Assembly: GCF_000027005.1 (NCBI RefSeq)
Contig: NC_012964.1
Coordinates: forward strand, 1,798,001 to 1,862,000
Direction of reading: 5' to 3'
DNA length: 64,000 nt
From: Komagataella phaffii GS115
Taxonomy: Eukaryota > Ascomycota > Pichiomycetes > Pichiales > Pichiaceae
The notes under the pieces were generated by a model. It had not been told where the DNA came from. It saw only the letters and a program-made list of their open reading frames with translations, and searched no databases. A program made the position numbers and the translations under genes. Positions 48,037 through 55,608 of the stretch are shown one piece after another (the stretch's first letter is position 1; each line of letters begins with the position of its first letter).

Positions 48037-48938
48037 GGTGACGAAATGTTATAACTGGAATATAAAGGAACGGACGCGTTAGATACGCAAAACTAACTTT
48101 CAAACTGAGAAGAATAAATTAGGTTAATGTTTACCAGGCATGTCAAATGTATTTATACGAGCCGTGGCCAAAGGAGACATTTTGGTTTGTTTGTTGATAT
48201 TTTTCATCTATAACAATAAATACACGGTACTTAAATGCTGCAGTAGGGATATCTGCATGAAACTTGCATACAAAGGGATGCCGAGACCATATAAGAAATC
48301 TCGACGAGAGGCTACTACAAAGCTGGGCATGGAAGGGGGGATGCTGCTAAAAGTCTGTCACGTATCCAGATATGAGTAACAAAACCACAACAACAACCAG
48401 TAGACTTTTTTCTGCTAGGGATCGTTTGATTCTCACTCCCTCCCCCATGGCCTATCTGTGAGCACATGTTTCACACTGGTTTTGAAATTCCATTTGCGCG
48501 CATGCAGTTATTGCTCCTTGCATATTCAGATTCAGAATACAATAGTATGACAACACAATTCCTGTAAGAAGTAAACAGTAAATAAAGAATTAACATACGC
48601 GGCCCCCCTTCATACGCCAGTGGAATACTGGAATGTTAGGACAAGAAATGTACTGGCATTCTTGGCTAGCGGAATACGGTCAGGTTTCCATCCAGACCAT
48701 TTCATTTTCTTAGACGCATTCGTGGATGAAGCGAGAGCACGAATCGTCGATAACTTACGGTAAAACAGACCAAAAGGTTGTCGACCCCGTACCTGAGTAG
48801 AAGCAGTGGGATAGAGACGCATTGGGACGGAATGCAATCGGAAGTATCAATTTAGGATGAAATAATCAAAATAAGAAACGTACATCAAGAGGTACTAATT
48901 AGCCAACTTGCGCTGATCAAAACCAGATTGGGCAATAT
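48037..48938. other. Intergenic region of about 900 bp with one doubtful ORF
   Basis: Upstream of the Gly-Ser repeat gene and downstream of the RRM gene. On the minus strand a 70-codon frame (48610-48822) starts MRLYPTASTQVRGRQPFGLF and is basic and Ser-rich with no acidic residue in its first 50, like a mitochondrial presequence. It contains an internal GTAAGT donor (FYRKLS region) and a later CTAACATTCCAG acceptor-like sequence, so it could be a small spliced gene. I recognise no homologue. The rest shows AT-rich promoter-type sequence only. Confidence 0.35.
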
Positions 48939-49709
48939 TTAGCTCAACCTGCTTTCAGGTTCAGCTTGACTCTTGCGCAATTCGGCCAGCCTTTTGGCCT
49001 CCTCGTGAATTTGCTTGGCATCAGTGATGACCTCAAGATAGAACTTATGGATTCGTGATCCGTATGGATCTTTCTTAAATCTGTCAATGTAAGAAGCTAA
49101 AGTGTGCTTTCCCTTCTCTAATTTCTCCTCAATTCCTAATTTGGTGTCAGCTTCATGCAATTGTTCAGATGTCTTCTCTTGAACATGATATCTCTGATCA
49201 ACGTTAGCGAGGAAATCATTGAATTGCTGGGAGATTCCATGTTGCTTGTCAAAATCGATTGCTTTCTCAATTAGACTATCTGACAGCACATACCCTTGAG
49301 ACAGATATTGGGCCACAATAGCTGCCTTTGGTTTCAATTCTTGTGGGGCATCAGAGTCTGGATCGATTCCACCGCTTCCACCGACATTGTTATCTGAAAC
49401 GACAACACCAACATTTTCGTCATCTCCGTCATCTCCGGGGACAGTTTGTAGTACTGGTTCCTCGGAATCGTCAGAAGCAGCGGTAACAGTGATTGGTTTT
49501 CCGCCCAGTTCTGCTCCATTCAAAAGGATAGCGGTGCTAACAGCCGCTTTAGACTCAAACTCCACAATTGCCTTCTTGAATTTGTTATCGTGTGCATCGA
49601 TAGTCAACTCGATTTCAAGCGACTTGATTTTACCACAGAATTGGAAAAACTTCTCAATCTCGGACTCTTCGACTTGGAATGGGATTTGGGATGCTATAAC
49701 TACGCTCAT
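48939..49709 (-). CDS. RRM protein of the fission-yeast Vip1 type
   Basis: 256 residues from ATG 49709 (the frame reaches 49760 but starts there at TTG). A single RNA-recognition motif fills residues 1-80: SVVIASQIPFQVEESEIEKF, FFQFCGKIKSLEIEL and KKAIVEFESKAAVSTAILL, where the RNP1 aromatic pattern is weak. An acidic Asp/Gly/Val linker follows. The C-terminal half has KAAIVAQYLSQGYVLSDSLI and VDQRYHVQEKTSEQLHEADT, helical blocks that match S. pombe Vip1 and relatives, ending in a Lys/Ala/Glu helix. Vip1-type proteins are cytoplasmic RNA-associated factors of poorly known role. S. cerevisiae has no obvious one-to-one counterpart that I can name. Confidence 0.75.
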   Translation of the reverse strand: MSVVIASQIPFQVEESEIEKFFQFCGKIKSLEIELTIDAHDNKFKKAIVEFESKAAVSTAILLNGAELGGKPITVTAASDDSEEPVLQTVPGDDGDDENVGVVVSDNNVGGSGGIDPDSDAPQELKPKAAIVAQYLSQGYVLSDSLIEKAIDFDKQHGISQQFNDFLANVDQRYHVQEKTSEQLHEADTKLGIEEKLEKGKHTLASYIDRFKKDPYGSRIHKFYLEVITDAKQIHEEAKRLAELRKSQAEPESRLS

Positions 49710-49876
49710 TTTTGATGTTTCTTTCAACTGGTTTACTAGGGGGGCTAAGATGATAAGCAATTAGAGTGACAGGAAGCACCCTGGCTATATCGTGGCGCAA
49801 CCAATGGTCTCGATCGCCCACCCACGAAAAGTGCGGCTGATGTCAGATGTTTGTTAATTATATCTTCTAGGTCATT

Positions 49877-50860
49877 CTATACTAAGGTCTCCCCTAAAGC
49901 ACTTTTGGCTATAGCACAGCCTGCAGCAATGGTATCAAACTCATGAACATTTGAGATGGCCAGGTCTGGGTTGCATTCCACTATGTCCAGAGCCGCCAGG
50001 TTTCCCGTCTCTGCCACAGCTTCCACTATATACATTCCCTCGCGGAAAGTTAATCCTCCCCTTACAGGGGTACCGGTGGCTGGGGTGAACAAAGGATCCA
50101 GCGCATCAACGTCGTAAGAAATGTGAACTGGCGACTTCCCAGAAGGATTGATTTTTGACAGTGCCATTTCGACTACTTTGGCAATTCCGTACTTGTCAAC
50201 GTGGTACATCGAGTAAGCTGCAATTCCAAGCTCACGCAAGATCACCTTTTCACCAGCATCAACATCCCTCAGACCAATGTAGGCAATTCTGTTGGCCAGC
50301 AACTTCGTCCTTGCGTTGTCCAACCAATCGAACTGCTTGTGCCATAAGTCCCTCTTAAGCCCCATAGCAAAAGATACGGGAAATCCATGCAGATTTCCCG
50401 AGGGTGACGTGTCTGGGGTGTTGATATCAGCATGCGCATCGATCCATAAGACACAGGCATCGGGATATGCGTCTAAAAATCCAGCAAGAGTAGACATTCC
50501 AATTGCATGATCGCCTCCAATTGTCAGTGGAAAGACTTTTTTATGAGCTACTGATTTCACTGTTTCAAATATCTTCTCGGTGGCTTGACCCACGATAGTA
50601 GGGTTTCTCATTCTAGAGTTGCCTGCTTCGAAAATCTCCTGGGATATTTCCGATGGAGGAAGATCTAGACCGCTATCTTTCAAGGGTTCCTCCAATGAGA
50701 CTTTCCATCCCAAGGCTTCCAGATCTTCCTTGAGACCGTGTTTCAAGAGATATTTGGGGCCTTTTTCAACTCCACCATTTCGTTGACCAGCACTGAATGG
50801 TGCACTTATAATAGTTACTTCCTTGTTAGGATAAAAGTTGTAATTGACTTGAGTTTCCAT
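49877..50860 (-). CDS. CAR1: CAR1, arginase
   Basis: Mn2+-dependent arginase hydrolysing L-arginine to ornithine and urea in the cytosol, the first step of arginine use as nitrogen source. It has 327 residues (S. cerevisiae 333). Metal-ligand motifs in order: GGDHAIGMST, DAHADINTPDTSPSGNLHG and SYDVDALDPLFTPATGTPV. APFSAGQRNGGVEKGP starts the domain. ATG at 50860. The 376-bp upstream region (50861-51236) has one GATAAA-type site near 51004 and a GC-rich segment near 51070-51110, but no clear URS1 (GCCGCC) element. The metallothionein gene is upstream on the same strand. Confidence 0.97.
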   Translation of the reverse strand: METQVNYNFYPNKEVTIISAPFSAGQRNGGVEKGPKYLLKHGLKEDLEALGWKVSLEEPLKDSGLDLPPSEISQEIFEAGNSRMRNPTIVGQATEKIFETVKSVAHKKVFPLTIGGDHAIGMSTLAGFLDAYPDACVLWIDAHADINTPDTSPSGNLHGFPVSFAMGLKRDLWHKQFDWLDNARTKLLANRIAYIGLRDVDAGEKVILRELGIAAYSMYHVDKYGIAKVVEMALSKINPSGKSPVHISYDVDALDPLFTPATGTPVRGGLTFREGMYIVEAVAETGNLAALDIVECNPDLAISNVHEFDTIAAGCAIAKSALGETLV

Positions 50861-51236
50861 GATGAGTTACAGAGAGTACGAAAAAGAAGAGAGAGGATTT
50901 AATCTCCTTTTATACCAATTACAAGTGTCCTTTAATCAACCGTTAACGGTATAGATATGTATTGATATACTAGTATCAGTTGCCATTAGAGTAACTAGGA
51001 GCGAAAGATAAAAGTTGCAAACTGACAAAGGACAGGTCAGAGCGAGGTAAGTTTTCCTGCCAGTAAGTGGCCGCGAACGCCACTGATGTTAGCGAACCAG
51101 CACCACGGCAGGATGACCTGAGCTGCTTCTGTCAAAAATCGACTTGGTAACGAGAAATAAAGCACTACAGTTGGTGTATTGTCTTCCATAATCATTTATT
51201 TTAAGTAACCCAAATTAGAAAAAATAAATTAGTTAA

Positions 51237-51419
51237 TTATTTGCAGTTTGAACACTTGCAAGACTCACCAGAGCACTTGCAATCTCCGCTGCTGGTGCAA
51301 CCGCAGCTGGATGACTCTTGGGACATGTCAACAAACATCTTGTTGGAACATGAGGAGCAGCTGCACTTTCCTGGTTCACAGGTGCATGTGGAAGTAGATG
51401 TGGAACATGAGCAGGACAT
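51237..51419 (-). CDS. Two-cluster copper-type metallothionein
   Basis: 60 residues from ATG 51419; upstream in-frame sequence to 51566 lacks Cys and spans the TATA box, so it is leader. Fourteen Cys (23%) fall in two equal sets of seven. Residues 3, 5, 12, 14, 19, 21, 24 form one and 39, 41, 47, 49, 54, 56, 59 the other. Each follows C-x-C-x(5-6)-C-x-C-x4-C-x-C-x2-C. A 14-residue Cys-free linker with FVDM joins them. There is no His and no aromatic residue except one Phe, typical of metallothioneins that bind Cu(I), Zn or Cd through thiolate clusters in the cytosol. The symmetry suggests an internal duplication. Named yeast families (Cup1, Crs5) are arranged differently, so no symbol is given. 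Confidence 0.85.
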   Translation of the reverse strand: MSCSCSTSTSTCTCEPGKCSCSSCSNKMFVDMSQESSSCGCTSSGDCKCSGESCKCSNCK

Positions 51420-51500
51420 TGTTGATTTAGTTAATGTGATAATTGACTGTGGGATTTTGAACCTTGTTGGTACTGGTTCTTGGATAGAGCGAAACTCCGC

Positions 51501-51508
51501 TTTTTTAT
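51501..51508 (-). promoter_or_regulatory. TATA box of the metallothionein gene
   Basis: TATAAAAA on the minus strand, about 85 bp upstream of the ATG at 51419, as expected of a strongly inducible yeast promoter. No clear Ace1/Amt1-type GCTG copper-element array is seen. Confidence 0.55.
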
Positions 51509-51684
51509 ACCCCAAAGGGAAGGGCAAAAAAAAGAAACGCGAAGAAGCAAAACTAGCGCACATCACCTTATCTTCTTCAGCACAATTATCGCATCCGTGA
51601 TGCCAGACAATGACCCTTTAATGCAAGGCAGGAAAGGAGCATGGGTCAAATCAGCACAATTGACTCAAACGAGGATAACGAAGG

Positions 51685-53312
51685 TCAACTGTTTCCATTA
51701 GCTTCCAAATCAGAATCAACCACGTCACCCAAATGTCTGTCTTCGTAGAAAGTTTCATCTTTGATTTCTGAAGGAAGATATTCTTGAACGACCTTACCCT
51801 CCTTGAAGTCTGGGTTGTATTTATAACCCTTGCTGTATCCAAGTTCTTCCATAAGTTTGGTAGGAGCATTTCTAAGATGCATAGGAATTGGAGCTCCAGC
51901 AAAATTGGCGTCCTGAGCGACTTTTGCTTTCACTTTATTCCAAGCTCTATAGATAGAAACACTCTTGGCTGCGGTCGCAAGCTTATAAGCACAATGCGCT
52001 AACATGACATCAGCCTCGGGTAGTCCCACTTTGTGGACAGCATCGAAAGTTGCGACTGCAAATGGCAAGCAAGAGTCGTCTACAACTCCAATGTCCTCAG
52101 AGGCCATACGGATCATTCGTCTTGAAATATACAGTGGGTCCTCTCCCCCATGTAGCATTCTCGCAAGGTAGTATAAAGTTGCATCTACATTGGAACCTCT
52201 GACTGATTTGTGAAAGGCCGAAATTGCATCGTAGTGTTGATCTCCGACTCTATCGTAAACTGCATGCGTGGAGCGAAGCACTTCCCTCAACGTCGATGGG
52301 TCCACTTCAACGGAGGCAGCAGTGGTATCATCATTCTTTTGATAGTGAGAATCAACCATTTCAACCAAATTCAGTGCTGTCCTTGAGTCACCCCCTGCAA
52401 CACCAATAATATATTGTAAAGATTCCGTCGTCAGTCGTAAAACTGGCATATTGTACACTAGCTTTCTAACCCGATTCACCAATAGGAGACTTCGGTTAAC
52501 CACTTTGGCCAAATCCTCATTATCTAGTTTGTTTAGTACAAAAACTCGACATCTTGACAGCAGCGCACTGTTCAGCTGGAAACTCGGGTTTTCCGTCGTG
52601 GCTCCTATTAAGATGATATCTCCACGCTCCACGTAGGGCAAAAACGCGTCTTGCTGTGATTTATTGAACCTGTGTATCTCGTCACAGAATAATACTGTAC
52701 GGCGCTTCGTGAGTCTCATCTCGTTCCTAGCCTCTTCGAAAACCTTTCTGCACTCGCTTATTCCACTGGAAGTGGCGCTCAGTTCAACACATCGGTTATG
52801 AGTGGAAGCTGCAATAATACGAGCCAAACTGGTTTTACCGTTACTCCTGGCGGTCCCCATAATATCATTGAAGGTACTCTATCATGTTCAATGAACCCAC
52901 GTAGTACTCCAGTGGGCCCAACCAGATGGCTTTGCCCAACGTACTCTTCTAAGGTTTTTGGCCGTAGCCTTTCTGCTAAGGGTAATTTTGCTGACATACG
53001 CAATTTTTTGATATCTGTAGCTTCATTCAGTTTTTGTTTCTTTGTAGCCGGCTCTGTTGAAGGAACACTCGAGTTCTGTGTTGGGGAGGAGGATAAGTTG
53101 GTTGTTAGATCGTAGTTGTCTTGTTCGGAGGGTATTTCAACAACCGTCTTTTGACTGGGGCTAGTGATGCCTTCACCCTTGAACTTTCCATGGGATAAGA
53201 CTGACTTTGCAGAAACTGGTTTCTTTGGCTCCTTCTGAGCCATGCATTGATCGAGATGTGCGTTAATGGCACCAATGTCCATAGACTTGGAGCAAATGGG
53301 ACATCTAACCAT
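51685..53312 (-). CDS. MGS1: MGS1 (WRNIP1 homologue) AAA+ ATPase, reading frame broken in the P-loop
   Basis: RarA/WRNIP1-family ATPase acting at stalled forks with PCNA. Part 1 (53312 down to about 52845) has an N-terminal UBZ zinc finger ([20 protein letters not shown]), then [18 protein letters not shown] and MILWGPPGV, the first half of Walker A. Part 2 (about 52839 down to 51685), in another frame, starts [10 protein letters not shown] and continues [20 protein letters not shown] (Walker B), [11 protein letters not shown] and [20 protein letters not shown]. The parts are collinear with Mgs1 and together reach the usual size (~540). Between Gly of GPPG and GKT there are 5 nt (52840-52844) where 3 are expected. 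Either the gene is inactivated or the sequence has an indel error. Both halves are otherwise intact. Confidence 0.88.
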
Positions 53313-53379
53313 TTCAATGAAGGGAAACCGTTACCAAGACCTACATTCAATTCTTCGCGCGATACACTTAGATTTGATA

Positions 53380-54300
53380 TCACCAAACAATACAATACAA
53401 ATACAATATACAATCGACTAGTAAGGTAGGGTAGAAAAAGGAGAAACTAATCTCTTTCTCTTTCCCTATCGTGCTTCTTTTCCTTCTTCTTCTTTTTTTT
53501 TCCTTTTTGGATCGCTTTTCTCCGTCAGATTCAGAAACAGCGTCTTCAACTGCGGCAGCAGCAGCAGCAACGGCAGCACTGGCAGCGGCAGCAACGTCTT
53601 CTTCGTTGTCTAGATGAACGCCATCATTCACAACTCCGGTATCATCTCCCACGGAGCCAACAGCTTCAGCGATCGCGTGGTGTTCTAATTTTGGGTGTTT
53701 AAGCAAATTTGAAGCATTGGCAAATTCAATCTTTCTTTTACGTGTATGAGCAGCTTTCTGGTATTCTTCAGGAATTTCAGCACCGGTACTGATCAAATCG
53801 TCAATGTAGCGGTCTTTTTCATGCTGGTACAACTCCAATTCCTCATTGTATTTCCTCTTCCATTCATCTCTCTCTTCGCTTGGAAGATCCTTCCATTTCT
53901 TGGATGTCTCATGAGTCATCTCCAAAGAACTGAGAGGCGGCAGCCCCTTACGGGCACGTTCCTCCATGATTTCTTTACGTGCTAGCGCACTGTAAGCAAA
54001 ATACATGGTTAACGGCTTTTTAGGGGCATTGGGGTCTCTAGCTTTCTTAGCAGCGGCAGCAGCAGCTCTCTTTTGGCTTGTACTCTGAGCACCAGCAACA
54101 GAGTAGTCAACATCGCCCACAGCTCTTGCTAATTTAGCAATGCCAGCAATATCACCTGGTAGCGGCTGTTCAATGGCATTGAAAAAATTGACCGTGGCGG
54201 TTGATGCCTCCTGAGCAGCTTTGCTTAGCTCAAAGAAGGAAGCAACCAAAGCATCCTTCAGCTTCTTGACATCCTTTGCGTTCACTGCAGTGGCTGTCAT
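53380..54300 (-). CDS. HMO1: HMO1, HMG-box protein, C terminus apparently frameshifted
   Basis: Chromatin HMG-box protein of rDNA and ribosomal-protein promoters. As read it is 306 residues. A box-A-like N-terminal region (1-85) is followed by the HMG box RDPNAPKKPLTMYFAYSALA through WKDLPSEERDEWKRKY (about 92-165). An Ala-rich and acidic linker leads to a basic tail. As read, the tail leaves the basic block for an odd hydrophobic end (FFYPTLLVDCILYLYCIVW). In the other frame after the A9 run (53493-53501), the tail stays Lys/Glu/Arg-rich and stops at a TAG at 53447-53449, as in S. cerevisiae Hmo1. The true end is therefore probably 53447. ATG at 54300. Confidence 0.88.
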   Translation of the reverse strand: MTATAVNAKDVKKLKDALVASFFELSKAAQEASTATVNFFNAIEQPLPGDIAGIAKLARAVGDVDYSVAGAQSTSQKRAAAAAAKKARDPNAPKKPLTMYFAYSALARKEIMEERARKGLPPLSSLEMTHETSKKWKDLPSEERDEWKRKYNEELELYQHEKDRYIDDLISTGAEIPEEYQKAAHTRKRKIEFANASNLLKHPKLEHHAIAEAVGSVGDDTGVVNDGVHLDNEEDVAAAASAAVAAAAAAVEDAVSESDGEKRSKKEKKRRRRKRSTIGKEKEISFSFFYPTLLVDCILYLYCIVW

Positions 54301-55608
54301 GTCCTGATAATTTAGACGTGTATGTTTTGTTTACGTCCCGTGTGTTTTTCCTGGAGTCTAAGGCTTTCTTGGTTAGCTACTGGCTTGCAAGGGAGACTTG
54401 GACGGGGGTTAAGTAGAAGTCTAAGGGCAAGCGAGGCCTACCCCTTTTAACTGGTGGGTGTTTTGATTTTTTTCTTCCTTCGCGACCTGAATAATTACGA
54501 GTTCCGAGGGGCGCATGATCCTGTTTACTCGAACAAGTATGGTAGAAAACCATGGTATCTGAGAAGACGTTGGAAGGCACAAGCGTGTTTCTAGGGTTAA
54601 AATCAGTCATTCGTTATGCTCAGTAAAAGAACAAAACTAATAACACCATTTTTCGTAATTTTGCTAGCCCATTCGAAAACTTCGAGTAGTGTACCAAACA
54701 GTGATTTCCCACTACCACAGTGTTTTTTTCAATTTCCTGTTCGCCGCAAGGAATTAGTGGAGGAGGGAGCGGTGTTCCGCTAATGAGGTGACTGTTATCT
54801 GATTGGCCTTTTTCAGGGGGTGATTAAGAAAAAAGGGGACTATGCTGCTAGCGATGAATCAAGTTCCGTTTTCAGGATGCTTCATAATCAGGCATATACC
54901 GTGTTTTCTAAGTCTGCAATATAATCTTGGCCTGGGCCAGAGGGTTTCGATCGTGTCGCCCTATAACACGCAACACCTGCGCACATCGTGGAAAGTCCAG
55001 TGGAGGAATTTCCACCTGTGGGGAACATAACTTAATCCTTTCGCGATAAGTTTGGGGAAGCATACTTTGATAGAGGAAGGGCTAGTTGGGATTAGAGCTC
55101 TATCACGTCTAGAAAATGTAGCTTCTGGTATCCTTGTACGAAATCAAAAAGGCACAACTAGTTTTCAGAGAGAAAAGACGATTAATCACGACGAACCAAG
55201 ACCTTGCGACGACTCAATTACCGCGGTGAACCCTTGACCCACTGGCAGGTTTTTGTAAACTCTTCGCGAATCTGTTGCCCACTTCCAGCAACTCTTTCCA
55301 GGCTACCACCAAATTCTCCATCCCCGACTCGCCTTAATGTCTAATTTCCTTATCTCTTATCATCATGAAGTCTTGACACTTGAGAACTCCTCTCACCAAT
55401 TGACCAATTTCAAAACACCTCTCAGTGAATTTAGACATCCACCAATAGAAGATGGTCTCCCTATCGTTCAGCGTGTTTGACTCATCAATGTCTAATCTCA
55501 TTCCTGCTTGTTCAAACTTATCCTCCTCCACGTGGATCACACGTGGATTATTCTTATATATATAACATCCTGATTCAAATGGTAACAAGGGTGATCAAAC
55601 CTAGTACA
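54301..55608. other. 1.3-kb divergent intergenic region, HMO1 / BTA1
   Basis: The longest gap in the window. A TAGGGTTAA motif (54592-54600) lies about 290 bp upstream of HMO1; it resembles the Tbf1 site used at ribosome-biogenesis promoters in many non-Saccharomyces yeasts. The BTA1 end has paired E-boxes and a TATA box. A 62-codon plus-strand frame at 54842-55030 shows no protein-like features. No tRNA or snoRNA was seen. Confidence 0.5.
55529..55564 (+). promoter_or_regulatory. Paired CACGTG boxes and TATA box of BTA1
   Basis: CACGTGGAT begins at 55529 and again at 55540, an exact 9-bp direct repeat with an 11-bp period, so both boxes face the same side of the helix. TATATATATAA lies at about 55554-55564. 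The ATGs follow at 55579 and 55609. CACGTG followed by G is the high-affinity Pho4 type; Cbf1 also binds the core. Confidence 0.65.

Noticed and set aside
48140..48379. 79-codon plus-strand ORF upstream of the Gly-Ser repeat gene
   Set aside because: Random-looking composition in promoter-type sequence; no support.
48561..48600. Possible 37-nt intron (GTATGT to TTACAG) downstream of the 48610-48822 frame
   Set aside because: Too short and without a branch site.
54842..55030. 62-codon ORF in the HMO1-BTA1 gap
   Set aside because: No domain, composition like translated spacer and no homologue recognised.
55477..55608. 44-codon N-terminal extension of BTA1
   Set aside because: It starts at TTG and runs through the E-boxes and TATA box, so it is promoter sequence.
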